A stretch of DNA of 64,000 bases, taken from positions 1,487,970-1,551,969 of the forward strand of contig JABAKD010000029.1 in the NCBI GenBank assembly GCA_012845835.1. The letters are read 5' to 3'. A program made the translations under genes and the position numbers. Under the pieces are notes generated by a model. The model was given only the letters and a program-made list of their open reading frames with translations. It was not told the DNA's origin and did no database searches. The DNA is from Undaria pinnatifida (taxonomy: Eukaryota > Sar > Phaeophyceae > Laminariales > Alariaceae). Below, in pieces: positions 1 through 13,891 of the stretch; position 1 is the stretch's first letter; each line of letters starts with the position of its first letter.

Positions 1-3000
1 GCGGGCGTCTCAGCTGATGCGACCACGGGCGAGGGTGAACCCACGGTCGTTGAGGTCATGACGGAGGCTGCGCAGGTTGAAACGCCAGTGGCCATGATTG
101 GTGCGGACGCCGTGGGTACCAACACGACCGAGGCCGACGCTGTGGAGCGCGCTGTGCCTGAAGGAGAGGAGGCGCCCAGTACCACAGTCGCGACATTGGA
201 CACTGCTCCGATCGAAACAGTGGCTGCAGCGCACGCCCCAGTTGAATTGTGCACGACTGATGGTGAACCGGCGGTCACTGAGACATTGGCTCGTCCTGTC
301 GAGGCTGGAGACGCGGTGATCATAGGTGAGATCGACGCTGTAGAGAACGAAGAGATCGAGACCGGGGTTGTCGAAGCCGATGAACCAGAGGTGGACGAGT
401 TGGTGATTGAAGCACCGACCCCGACCGACGATGCTGCTCCGATGGAGCCAGCAACTGCTACCGACGACTCACCTGAGACCGCAGCGGCTGAGGGCGAACC
501 CGGGGTCGTCGAGGACACAGATTACCCAGAGGAGGCGGGAAAAACAACAGCTTCTATGGACGACGAGGGCGCTGTGATGACCACGGAGATCGAGATGGGG
601 GTTGTAGAAGACGCCGAGCCTGAGATCGAGGGGGGCCAAGAGGTTGAAGAGGTAGAGGCGCTTGATTCCGAGGATGTTGCTCCGGCCGAGCCATATACAG
701 TTGCCGGTGTCTCATTTGAACCACCCATGGACGAGGATGAGTATGCAGCCACCGACGCCATGGCTCTGCCTGTCAAGGATGAAGAAGCAGTGGCCACGGG
801 CGAGGTCGGTGTTGTGGTGGCCAGCAGGCTCGAAGGCGCCATTGTGGAAGCCGACGAGACCGAGGCGGACAAACTAGTAGTTGACGTGCCGACCACGACC
901 GAGGAAGCTGTTCCGACCGAGCCAGCTCCTGCCACCGACGACTCGCCCGAGCCGTCTGCGCTTGAGGGCAAACTCATGTCTGGCGAAGCAGGACCTGACG
1001 TAGGGGAGACGGAACAGCCGGCGGTCATGAACGAGGTCGGCGCCGTGGTGACCAAGGATATCGAAGCAGTGGTTGTGCAACCCGCCGAGCCTTGCGATGT
1101 GAACGAGGGAGCAGCCGATATTGCCACGATCCCGGCCGGAGAGGCTCCACTGGCCGAACCAGCTACAGCGGCGGGCGTCTCAGCTGATGCGGCCACGGGC
1201 GAGGGTAACACCACGGTCGTTGAGGTCATGACGGAGGCTGTGCAGGTTGAAACGCCAGTGGCCATGATTGGTGCGGACGCCGTGGGTACCAACACGACCG
1301 AGGCCGACGCTGTGGAGCGCGCTGTGCCTGAAGGAGAGGAGGCGCCCAGTACCACAGTCGCGACATTGGACACTGCTCCGATCAAAACAGTGGCTGCAGC
1401 GCACGCCCCAGTTGAATTGTGCACGACTGATGGTGAACCGGCGGTCACTGAGACATTGGCTCGTCCTGTCCAGGCTAAAGACGCGGTGATCATGGGTGAG
1501 ATCGACGCTGTAGAGAACGAAGAGATCGAAACCGGGGTTGTCGAAGCCGATGAACCAGAGGTGGACGAGTTGGTGTTTGAAGCACCGACCCCGACCGAGG
1601 ATGCTGCTCCGATGGAGCCAGCAACTGCTACCGACGACTCACCTGAGACCGCAGCGGCTGAGGACGAACCCGGGGTCGTCGAGGACACAGATTACCCAGA
1701 GGAGACGGGAGAAACAACAGCTTTTGTGGACGCCGTGGGCGCTGTGATGACCAGGGCGATCGATATGGGGGTTGTAGAAGACGCCGAGCCTGAGGTCGAG
1801 GGGGGCCAAGAGGAGGAAGAGGTAGAGACGCTTGATTCCGAGGATGTTGCTCCGGCCGAGCCATATACAGTTGCCGGTGTCTCATTTAAACCAACCATTG
1901 GCGAGGATGAGTTCAAAGTCGCCGACGCCATGGCTCTGCCTGTCAAGGATGAAGAAGCAGTGGCCACGGGCGAGGTCGGTGTTGTGGTGGCCAGCGGGCT
2001 CGAGGGCGCCATTGTGGAAGCCGACGAGACCGAGGCGGACAAACTAGTAGTTGACGTGCCGACCACGACCGAGGAAGCTGTTCCGACCGAGCCATTGCCT
2101 GCCACCGACGACTCGCCCGAGCCGTCTGCGCTTGAGGGCAAACTCATGTCTGGCGAAGCAGGACCTGACGTAGGGGAGACGGAACAGCCGGCGGTCATGA
2201 TTGAGGTCGACGCCGTGGTGACCAGGGATATCGAAGCAGTGGTTGTGCAACCCGCCGAGCCTTGCGATGTGAACGAGGGAGCAGCCGATATTGCCACGAT
2301 CCCGGCCGGAGAGGCTCCACTGGCCGAACCAGCTACAGCGGCGGGCGTCTCAGCTGATGCGGCCACGGGCGAGGGTAAACCCACGGTCGTTGAGGTCATG
2401 ACGGAGGCTGTGCAGGTTGAAACGCCAGTGGCCATGATTGGTGCGGACGCCCTGGGTACCAACATGACCGAGGCCGACGCTGTGGAGCGCGCTGTGCCTG
2501 AAGGAGAGGAGGCGCCCAGTACCACAGTCGCGACATTGGACACTGCTCCGATCGAAACAGTGGCTGCAGCGCACGCCCCAGTTGAATTGTGCACTACTGA
2601 TGGTGAACCGGCGGTCACTGAGACATTGGCTCGTCCTGTCGAGGCTGAAGACGCGGTGATCATAGGTGAGATCGACGCTGTAGAGAACGAAGAGATCGAA
2701 ACCGGGGTTGTCGAAGCCGATGAACCAGAGGTGGACGAGTTGGTGTTTGAAGCACCGACCCCGACCGACGATGCTGCTCCGATGGAGCCAGCAACTGCTA
2801 CCGACGACTCACCTGAGACCGCAGCGGCTGAGGACGAACCCGGGGTCGTCGAGGACACAGATTACCCAGAGGAGGCGGGAAAATCAACAACTTCTATGGA
2901 CGCCGAGGGCGCTGTGATGACCAGGGCGATCGACGTGGGGGTTGTAGAAGACGCCGAGCCTGAGATCGAGGGAGGCCAAGAGGAGGAAGAGGTAGAGACG

Positions 3001-6000
3001 CTTGATTCCGAGGATGTTGCTCCGGCCGAGCCATATACAGTTGCGGGTGTCTCATTTGAACCACCCATGGACGAGGATGAGTTCACAGTCACCGACGCCA
3101 TGGCTCTGTCTGTCAAGGATGAAGAAGCAGTGGCCACGGGCGAGGTCGGTGTTGTGGTGGCCAGCGGGCTCGAAGGCGCCATTGTGGAAGCCGACGAGAC
3201 CGAGGCGGACAAACTAGTAGTTGACGTGCCGACCACGACCGAGGAAGCTGTTCCGACCGAGCCATTGCCTGCCACCGACGACTCGCCCGAGCCGTCTGCG
3301 CTTGAGGGCAAACTCATGTCTGGCGAAGCAGGACCTGACGTAGGGGAGACGGAACAGCCGGCGGTCATGAACGAGGTCGGCGCCGTGATGACCAAGGATA
3401 TCGAGGCAGTGGTTGTGCAACCCGCCGAGCCTTGCGATGTGAACGAGGGAGCAGCCGATATTGCCACGATCCCGGCCGGAGAGGCTCCACTGGCCGAACC
3501 AGCTACAGCGGCGGGCGTCTCAGCTGATGCGACCACGGGCGAGGGTGAACCCACGGTCGTTGAGGTCATGACGGAGGCTGTGCACGTTGAAACGCCAGTG
3601 GCCATGATTGGTGCGGACGCCCTGGGTACCAACACAACCGAGGCCGACGCTGTGGAGCGCGCTGTGCCTGAAGGAGAGGAGGCGCCCAGTACTACAGTCG
3701 CGACATTGGACACTGATCCGACCGAAACAGCGGCTGCAGCGCACGCCCCAGTTGAATTGTGCATGACTGATGGTGAACCGGCGGTCACTGAGACATTGGC
3801 TCGTCCTGTCGAGGCTGGAGACGCGGTGATCATAGGTGAGATCGACGCTGTAGAAAACGAAGAGATCGAGACCGAGGTTGTCGAAGCCAATGAACCAGAG
3901 GTGGACGAGTTGGTGATTGAAGCACCGACCCCGACCGACGATGCTGCTCCGATGGAGCCAGCAACTGCTACCGACGACTCGCCCGAGCCGTCTGCGCTTG
4001 AGGGCAAACTCATGTCTGGCGAAGCAGGACCTGACGCGGGGGAGACGGAACAGCCGGCGGCCATGAATGAGGTCGACGCCGTGGTAAGCAGAGACGTCGA
4101 GGCATTGGCTGTGGAAGCCGCCGAGCCTTGCGATGAGAACGAGGGAGCAGCCGATATTGCCACGATCCCGGCCGGAGAGGCTCCACTGGCCGAACCAGCT
4201 ACAGCGGCGGGCGTCTCAGCTGATGCGACCACGGGCGAGGGTGAACCCACGGTCGTTGAGGTCATGACGGAGGCTGTGCAGGTTGAAACGCCAGTGGCCA
4301 TGATTGGTGCGGACGCCGTGGGTACCAACACGACCGAGGCCGACGTTGTGGAGCGCGCTGTGCCTGAAGGAGAGGAGGCGCCCAGTACCACAGTCGCGAC
4401 ATTGGACACTGATCCCACCGAAACAGCGGCTGCAGCGCACGCCCCAGTTGAATTGTGCATGACCGATGGTGAACCGGTGGTCACTGAGACATTGGCTCGT
4501 CCTGTCGAGGCTGGAGACGCGGTGATCATAGGTGAGATCGACGCTGTAGAAAACGAAGAGATCGAGACCGAGGTTGTCGAAGCCGATGAACCAGAGGTGG
4601 ACGAGTTGGTGATTGAAGCACCGACCCCGACCGACGATGCTGTTCCGATGGAGCCAGCAACTGCTACCGACGACTCACCTGAGACCGCAGCGGCTGAGGA
4701 CGAACCCGGGGTCGTCGAGGACACAGATTACCCAGAGGAGGCGGGAAAATCAACAACTTCTATGGACGCCGTGGGCGCTGTGATGACCAGGGAGATCGAC
4801 GTGGGGGTTGTAGAAGACGCCGAGTCTGAGGTCGAGGGGGGCCAAGAGGTTGAAGAGGTAGAGGCGCTTGATTCCGAGGATGTTGTTATGGCCGAGCCAT
4901 ATACAGTTGCGGGTGTCTCATTTGAACCACCCATTGGCGAGGATGAGTTCAAAGTCGCCGACGCCATGGCTTTGCCTGTCAAGGATGAAGAAGCAGTGGC
5001 CACGGGCGAGGTCGGTGTGGTGGTGGCCAGCGGGCTCGAAGGCGCCATTGTGGAAGCCGACGAGACCGAGGCGGACAAACTAGTAGTTGACGTGCCGACC
5101 ACGACCGAGGAAGCTGTTCCGACCGAGCCATTGCCTTCCACCGACGACTCGCCCGAGCCGTCTGCGCTTGAGGGCAAACTCATGTCTGGCGAAGCAGGAC
5201 CTGACGTAGGGGAGACGGAACAGCCGGCGGTCATGAACGAGGTCGGCGCCGTGGTGACCAGGGACATCGAAGCAGTGGTTGTGGAAGCCGCCGAGCCTTG
5301 CGATGTGAACGAGGGAGCAGCCGATATTGCCACGATCCCGGCCGGAGAGGCAATACTGGCCGAACCAGCTACAGCGGCGGGCGTCTCAGCTGATGCGGCC
5401 ACGGGCGAGGGTGAACCCACGGTCGTTGAGGTCATGACGGAGGCTGTGCAGGTTGAAACGCCAGTGGCCATGATTGGTGCGGACGCCGTGGGTACCAACA
5501 CGACCGAGGCCGACGCTGTGGAGCGCGCTGTGCCTGAGGGAGAGGAGGCGCATAGTACCACAGTCGCGACATTGGACACTGCTCCGATCGAAACAGTGGC
5601 TGCAGCGCACGCCCCAGTTGAATTGTGCATGACTGATGGTGAACCGGCGGTCACTGAGACATTGGCTCGTCCTGTCGAGGCTGAAGACGCGGTGATCATA
5701 GGTGAGATCGACGCTGTAGAGAACGAAGAGATCGAGACCGAGGTTGTCGAAGCCGATGAACCAGAGGTGGACGAGTTGGTGATTGAAGCACCGACCCCGA
5801 CCGACGATGCTGTTCCGATGGAGCCAGCAACTGCTACCGACGACTCACCTGAGACCGCAGCGGCTAAGGACGAACCCGGGGTCGTCGAGGACACAGATTA
5901 CCCAGAGGAGGCGGGAAAATCAACAACTTCTATGGACGCCGTGGGCGCTGTGATGACCAGGGAGATCGACGTGGGGGTTGTAGAAGACGCCGATCCTGAG

Positions 6001-9000
6001 GTCGAGGGGGGCCAAGAGGAGGAAGAGGTAGAGGCGCTTGATTCCGAGGATGTTGCTCCGGCCGAGCCATATGCAGTTGCCGGTGTCTCATTTGAACCAC
6101 CCATGGACGAGGATGAGTTCACAGTCACGGACGCCATGGCTCTGTCTGTCAAGGATGAAGAAGCAGTGGCCACGGGCGAGGTCGGTGTTGTGGTGGCCAG
6201 CGGGCTCGAAGGCGCCATTGTGGAAGCCGACGAGACCGAGGCGGACAAACTAGTAGTTGACGTGCCGACCACGACCGAGGAAGCTGTTCCGACCGAGCCA
6301 GCGCCTGCCACCGACGACTCGCCCGAGCCGTCTGCGCTTGAGGGCAAACTCATGTCTGGCGAAGCAGGACCTGACGTAGGGGAGACGGAACAGCCGGCGG
6401 CCATGTACGAGGTCGATGCCGTGGTGAGCCGAGACGTCGAGGCAGTGGTTGTGCAACCCGCCGAGCCTTGCGATGTGAACGAGGGAGCAGCCGATATTGC
6501 TACGATCTTGGCCGGAGAGGCTCCACTGGCCGAACCAGCTACAGCGGCGGGCGTCTCAGCTGATGCGACCACGGGCGAGGGTGAACCCACGGTCGTTGCG
6601 GTCATGACGGAGGCTGTGCAGGTTGAAACGCCAGTGGCCATGATTGGTGCGGACGCCGTGGGTACCAACACGACCGAGGCCGACGCTGTGGAGCGCGCTG
6701 TGCCTGAAGGAGAGGAGGCGCCCAGTACCACAGTCGCGACATTGGACACTGATCCGACCGAAACAGCGGCTGCAGCGCACGCCCCAGTTGAATTGAGCAT
6801 GACCGATGGTGAACCGGTGGTCACTGAGACATTGGCTCGTCCTGTCGAGGCTGAAGACGCGGTGATCATAGGTGAGATCGACGCTGTAGAGAACGAAGAG
6901 ATCGAGACCGAGGTTGTCGAAGCCGATGAACCAGAGGTGGACGAGTTGGTGATTGAAGCACCGACCCCGACCGACGATGCTGTTCCGATGGAGCCAGCAA
7001 CTGCTACCGACGACTCACCTGAGACCGCAGCGGCTAAGGACGAACCCGGGGTCGTCGAGGACACAGATTACCCAGAGGAGGCGGGAAAATCAACAACTTC
7101 TATGGACGCCGTGGGCGCTGTGATGACCAGGGAGATCGACGTGGGGGTTGTAGAAGACGCCGATCCTGAGGTCGAGGGGGGCCAAGAGGAGGAAGAGGTA
7201 GAGGCGCTTGATTCCGAGGATGTTGCTCCGGCCGAGCCATATGCAGTTGCCGGTGTCTCATTTGAACCACCCATGGACGAGGATGAGTTCACAGTCACGG
7301 ACGCCATGGCTCTGTCTGTCAAGGATGAAGAAGCAGTGGCCACGGGCGAGGTCGGTGTTGTGGTGGCCAGCGGGCTCGAAGGCGCCATTGTGGAAGCCGA
7401 CGAGACCGAGGCGGACAAACTAGTAGTTGAAGTGCCGACCACGACCGAGGAAGCTGTTCCGACCGAGCCAGCGCCTGCCACCGACGACTCGCCCGAGCCG
7501 TCTGCGCTTGAGGGCAAACTCATGTCTGGCGAAGCAGGACCTGACGTAGGGGAGACGGAACAGCCGGCGGCCATGATTGAGGTCGACGCCGTGGTGAGCC
7601 GAGACGTCGAGGCATTGGCTGTGGAAGCCGCCGAGCCTTGCGATGTGAACGAGGGAGCAGCCGATATTGCCACGATCCCGGCCGAAGAGGCTCCACTGGC
7701 CGAACCAGCTACAGCGGCGGGCGTCTCAGCTGATGCGACCACGGGCGAGGGTGAACCCACGGTCGTTGAGGTCATGACGGAGGCTGTTCAGGTTGAAACG
7801 CCAGTGGCCATGATTGGTGCGGACGCCGTGGGTACCAACACGACCGAGGCCGACGCTGTGGAGCGCGCTGTGCCTGAAGGAGAGGAGGCGCCCAGTACCA
7901 CAGTCGCGACATTGGACACTGATCCGACCGAAACAGCGGCTGCAGCGCACGCCCCAGTTGAATTGTGCATGACTGATGGTGAACCGGTGGTCACTGAGAC
8001 ATTGGCTCGTCCTGTCGAGGCTGAAGACGCGGTGATCATAGGTGAGATCGACGCCGTAGAGAACGAAGAGATCGAGACCGAGGTTGTCGAAGCCGATGAA
8101 CCAGAGGTAGACGAGTTGGTGATTGAAGCACCGACCCCGACCGACGATGCTGTTCCGATGGAGCCAGCAACTGCTACCGACGACTCACCTGAGACCGCAG
8201 CGGCTGAGAACGAACCCGGGGTCGTCGAGGACACAGATTACCCAGAGGAGGCGGGAGAAACAACAGCTTCTATGGACGCTGAGGGCGCTGTGATGACCAG
8301 GGAGATCGACGTGGGGGTTGCAGAAGACGCCGAGCCTGAGGTCGAGGGGGGCCAAGAGGAGGAAGAGGTAGAGGCGTTTGATTCCGAGGATGTTGCTCCG
8401 GCCGAGCCATATACAGTTGCGGGTGTCTCAGTTGAACCACCCATGGACGAGGATGAGTTCACAGTCACGGACGCCATGGCTCTGCCTGTCAAGGATGAAG
8501 AAGCAGTGGCCACGGGCGAGGTCGGTGTTGTGGTGGCCAGCGGGTTCGAAGGCGCCATTGTGGAAGCCGACGAGACCGAGGCGGACAAACTAGTAGTTGA
8601 CGTGCCGACCACGACCGAGGAAGCTGTTCCGACCGAGCCAGCGCCTGCCACCGACGACTCGCCCGAGCCGTCTGCGCTTGAGGGCAAACTCATGTCTGGC
8701 GAAGCAGGACCTGACGTAGGGAAAACGGAACAGCCGGCGGCCATGTACGAGGTCGACGCCGTGGTGAGCCGAGACGTCGAGGCAGTGGTTGTGCAACCCG
8801 CCGAGCCTTGCGATGTGAACGAGGGAGCAGCCGATATTGCTACGATCTTGGCCGGAGAGGCTCCACTGGCCGAACCAGCTACAGCGGCGGGCGTCTCAGC
8901 TGATGCGACCACGGGCGAGGGTGAACCCACGGTCGTTGCGGTCATGACGGAGGCTGTGCAGGTTGAAACGCCAGTGGCCATGATTGGTGCGGACGCCGTG

Positions 9001-11551
9001 GGTACCAACACGACCGAGGCAGACGCTGTGGAGCGCGCTGTGCCTGAAGGAGAGGAGGCGCCCAGTACCACAGTCGCGACATTGGACACTGATCCGACCG
9101 AAACAGCGGCTGCAGCGCACGCCCCAGTTGAATTGTGCATGACCGATGGTGAACCGGTGGTCACTGAGACATTGGCTCGTCCTGTCGAGGCTGAAGACGC
9201 GGTGATCATAGGTGAGATCGACGCTGTAGAGAACGAAGAGATCGAGACCGAGGTTGTCGAAGCCGATGAACCAGAGGTGGACGAGTTGGTAATTGAAGCA
9301 CCGACCCCGACCGACGATGCTGTTCCGATGGAGCCAGCAACTGCTACCGACGACTCACCTGAGACCGCAGCGGCTAAGGACGAACCCGAGGTCGTCAAGG
9401 ACACAGATTACCCAGAGGAGGCGGGAAAATCAACAACTTCTATGGACGCCGTGGGCGCTGTGATGACCAGGGAGGTCGACGTGGGGGTTGTAGAAGACGC
9501 CGATCCTGAGGTCGAGGGGGGCCAAGAGGAGGAAGAGGTAGAGGCGCTTGATTCCGAGGATGTTGCTCCGGCCGAGCCATATGCAGTTGCCGGTGTCTCA
9601 TTTGAACCACCCATGGACGAGGATGAGTTCACAGTCACGGACGCCATGGCTCTGCCTGTCAAGGATGAAGAAGCAGTGGCCACGGGCGAGGTCGGTGTTG
9701 TGGTGGCCAGCGGGCTCGAAGGCGCCATTGTGGAAGCCGACGAGACCGAGGCGGACAAACTAGTAGTTGACGTGCCGACCACGACCGAGGAAGCTGTTCC
9801 GACCGAGCCAGCGCCTGCCACCGACGACTCGCCCGAGCCGTCTGCGCTTGAGGGCAAACTCATGTCTGGCGAAGCAGGACCTGACGTAGGGGAGACGGAA
9901 CAGCCGGCGGCCATGAATGAGGTCGACGCCGTGGTGAGCCGAGACGTCGAGGCATTGGCTGTGGAAGCCGCCGAGCCTTGCGATGTGAACGAGGGAGCAG
10001 CCGATATTGCCACGATCCCGGCCGGAGAGGCTCCACTGGCCGAACCAGCTACAGCGGCGGGCGTCTCAGCTGATGCGACCACGGGCGAGGGTGAACCCAC
10101 GGTCGTTGAGGTCATGACGGAGGCTGTGCAGGTTGAAACGCCAGTGGCCATGATTGGTGCGGACGCCGTGGGTACCAACACGACCGAGGCCGACGCTGTG
10201 GAGCGCGCTGTGCCTGAAGGAGAGGAGGCGCCCAGTACCACAGTCGCGACATTGGACACTGCTCCGACCGAAACAGCGGCTGCAGCGCACGCCCCAGTTG
10301 AATTGTGCATGACTGATGGTGAACCGGCGGTCACTGAGACATTGGCTCGTCCTGTCGAGGCTGAAGACGCGGTGATCATAGGTGAGATCGACGCTGTAGA
10401 GAACGAAGAGATCGAGACCGAGGTTGTCGAAGCCGATGAACCAGAGGTAGACGAGTTGGTGATTGAAGCACCGACCCCGACCGAGGATGCTGTTCCGATG
10501 GAGCCAGCAACTGCTACCGACGACTCACCTGAGACCGCAGCGGCTGAGGGCGAACCCGGGGTCGTCAAGGACACGGATTACCCAGAGGAGGCGGGAGAAA
10601 CGACAGCTTCTATGGACGCCGTGGGCGCTGTGATGACCAGGGAGGTCGACGTGGGGGTTGTAGAAGACGCCGAGCCTGAGGTCGAGGGGGGCCAAGAGGA
10701 GGAAGAGGTAGAGGCGCTTGATTCCGAGGATGTTGCTCCGGCCGAGCCATATGCAGTTGCCGGTGTCTCAGTTGAACCAACCATTGGCAAGGATGAGTTC
10801 ACAGTCACGGACGCCATGGCTCTGCCTGTCAAGGATGAAAAAGCAGTGGCCACGGGCGAGGTCGGTGTTGCGGTGGCCAGTGGGCTCGAAGGCGCCATTG
10901 TGGAAGCCGACGAGACCGAGGCGGACAAACTAGTAGTTGAAGTGCCGACCACGACCGAGGAAGCTGTTCCGACCGAGCCAGCGCCTGCCACCGACGACTC
11001 GCCCGAGCCGTCTGCGCTTGAGGGCAAACTCATGTCTGGCGAAGCAGGACCTGACGTAGGGGAGACGAAACAGCCGGCGGTCATGATTGAGGTCGACGCC
11101 GTGGTGAGCAGAGACGTCGAGGCATTGGCTGTGGAAGCCGCCGAGCCTTGCGATGTGAACGAGGGAGCAGCCGATATTGCCATGATCCCGGCCGGAGAGG
11201 CTCCACTGGCCGAACCAGCTACAGCGGCGGGCGTCTCAGCTGATGCGACCACGGGCGAGGGTGAACCCACGGTCGTTGCGGTCATGACGGAGGCTGTGCA
11301 GGTTGAAACGCCAGTGGCCATGATTGGTGCGGACGCCGTGGGTACCAACATGACCGAGGCCGACGTTGTGGAGCGCGCTGTGCCTGAAGGAGAGGAGGCG
11401 CCCAGTACCACAGTCGCGACATTGGACACTGATCCGATCGAAACAGCGGCTGCAGCGCACGCCCCAGTTGAATTGTGCATGACTGATGGTGAACCGGCGG
11501 TCACTGAGACATTGGCTCGTCCTGTCGAGGCTGAAGATGCGGTGATCATGG
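1..11551 (+). repeat. Coding tandem array: ten units of 1170 bp (one deleted) plus partial
   Basis: The phrase GCGGGCGTCTCAGCTGATG marks unit starts at 1, 1171, 2341, 3511, 4207, 5377, 6547, 7717, 8887, 10057 and 11227. Nine spacings are exactly 1170 bp (390 codons) and one (3511-4206) is 696 bp. The eleventh copy is partial and similarity ends near 11551. Units differ by scattered substitutions that are mostly in frame. The array is recent and probably homogenised by unequal exchange; the left edge of the window cuts it, so the total copy number is unknown. Confidence 0.95.
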
Positions 11552-13891
11552 TGATCAAAGCGCCGACCATGACCGAGGACGTTGCTCCGTCGAAGCCAAT
11601 TTCTGCCGCCATTGATCCACCGGAGACACATGCTCTTGATGATGAAACCGCGTTTGAGGCTGTGACCGGGACACTGGAGACCGAGGATCTTGAAGACGTG
11701 GATGCTGTCGGAGCTGGGGTAACCAGGGATATCAAGGCCGAGTTTGTGAACGATACGGCGCCCGAGGATGAGGTGGCGGTGGTCGTTTGGTCGGCCCCGG
11801 TAGAAGATGCTGTTATGGCTGACCACGCAGCTGCTACGGGAAACTCAGCCGAGACGCGTGCGGTTGCGAGTAAAGCCTTGACCACTGGTGCTGTGGCTGA
11901 CCCAGAGAAGGCCGAAAAACCGGAGGTTTTGGGTGTTGTTGACGCTGTATTGACCGGGGAGATCGAGGCTGACATTATTGAAGACGAACGGTCGCTGAAA
12001 GGGGTGGCGGCTTTAGTATCGGCGAGCTCGGTCGGATGTCTTGCTCCGACCGACCAACCTGCATTGGCCAGCGACTCGGCCGAGACGCCTGCGGCTGACG
12101 CTAAACTCGTGGTTGTTGAGGCTGCCGCGGACCCAGTCGAAAGTGAAAGGCTTCCTGTCGTGGACGACGCCGACGCTGTGTTGATCAAGGACATCGAAAT
12201 CGCGGCTGTGAAAAACGCCGAGCATGAAAAGGGGGAAGTGGCGGTTGCGGCCAAGATGTCGTCCAAGGTTGCTGCTTTCGCGGAACCCGCTGTAGCGGCG
12301 GATGTCCTAGTTGCGGGCGCGGACAGGGATGGGTGCGTGTTTGTTGAGGCTATGGTTGAGATTGTGGAGGCTGAAAAGCCAGTGGTCGGGGACGGTCTTG
12401 GAGCTATCGTCTCCAAAACGATCGAGGCCGAGGTGGTGGAAGACGCCGAACCTGAGGTGGGGGAGATGGGGCTTTCTGTCAGGATCGCGGCGGAAGAGGC
12501 TGCTCCTGCTGATCCCGCTGCAGCGGCGGATGCCTCAGTTGAAGCGCCTATGGGCAACGATAGGCCGGTGGTCGTTGAGACAACTGATCCTTTGGAGGGT
12601 AATGAGCCAGCGACCGAGGACGGTATTGAAGCTTTCGTGGCAGTCGAGATTGAAACTCAGATGATTGTGGAAGACGACGAGTCTGACGCGGACAACTTGG
12701 TGTCTGAAGCGCCGGTCCCGACCAAGGATGCTGGTACGACAGATGCCTCTGCTGCTAGCGATGGTTCTCCAACGGGGACCATGCCTGAGGGTGAACCCGC
12801 GATCGTCAGGGCTGTTGCTGACCAACCTGAAGCCGAACAGTCGGCGGTGATGGACGATATTGCCCACGTGGTGACCAGGGACACCAACGCTGAGGTTGGA
12901 AGCAACGTGGGGCTTGTGGACGAAGTGGACGTGGTTTTATCGCCGATCCCGGCTGTGGATTCTGATCCGACCGATCGAGCTGCAGCCGCCGACGACTCGT
13001 CCGAGACGTCCGTGATCGAGGACAAAGATGCGGTCGTCGAGGCTATGGCGGAGTCAGTTGAGACTGAAGAGCTTGTGGTCATAGACAATACTCAAGCCGG
13101 GATGATTAGGGGGAGTAAGACTAAGGGTGTGGGAGACGCCGAGCCTGAAGCAGGCGAGTTGGTGAACATAGCGCCGATCCTGGTTGAAGAGGCTTCTTCG
13201 ATCGAGCAAGCTCCTGCTGTGGTTGCTTCGCCAGAGATACCCGCGGTTAAGAATAAAGCCACGGTCGTCGAGGGTATGGTTGGCCCAGCAGAACCGGAAG
13301 AGCTGATGGCAGTGGATTATACCGATGCTGTTGTAGTGCTCAAGAATATCGAGGCCGAGGTTATTGATGACCCAGACTCTGGGGCAGAGGAGCCGTTGGT
13401 TGCTGTTCCAACCCCCGCCGAGGGTGATGCTCCAACCATGAGAGCTATTGCGGCCGCCAATACGCCAGTGACGCTCGCAGAGGAGGAAGAAACAGTGGTG
13501 GTCCAGGATGTGGTTGAGCCAGTGGAGACTGGAAAAACAGCGGGCGTAGAAATCATGGACGCCGTGGTGACCAAAGAGATCGAGGAAGAAGAGATAACAA
13601 ATGCAGCGATTGGGGTGAGGTTGCCGGTAGTTGCTACGCCGACTCCGGTCGAGGATGATACTCTGACCCACCCAGCTGCTTCGGCCAGCAACACCTTCGA
13701 GCTGCGCGCAGGCGAGGAAGGACCAGCGATCATTAAGAATACCACTGAGTCCGAAACAGCTAAAGAGACGATACTCGTTGACGATACGAGTGCCGTGTTG
13801 ACCAAGAAGGTGGATGATGAGATTGTGGGAGACTCTATATCCGAAGCAGAGGTGAAGGTGACAGCTGAGGAATTGGAAACTGCGTTATTCG
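1..13891 (+). CDS. Large repeat-encoding exon of the giant acidic protein
   Basis: This is a single uninterrupted frame of about 4,630 codons. Bases 1 to about 11550 are near-identical tandem units; about 11551-13891 is diverged sequence of the same kind. A recurring pattern can be read throughout: an acidic stretch, then EP or DP with Ala/Thr, then DDS-P-E, then an acidic Val-rich stretch, then AVVT-(R/K)-(D/E)-IE, then VVE-(D/A)-AEPE. In the diverged 3' part the pattern recurs about every 77-80 residues. The frame could run on to the in-frame TAG at 13912-13914, but a good donor (TTCG|GTGAGA) sits at 13891/13892 in phase 1 and matches the acceptor at 14376. No known domain is recognised. 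Confidence 0.85.

Noticed and set aside
522-12557. Long antisense frames (388, 620 and 659 codons) opposite the repeat exon
   Set aside because: They follow mechanically from the repetitive sense codons, end at the same point in each unit, and read Ser/Ala/Thr-rich low-complexity sequence. They are not listed as genes.
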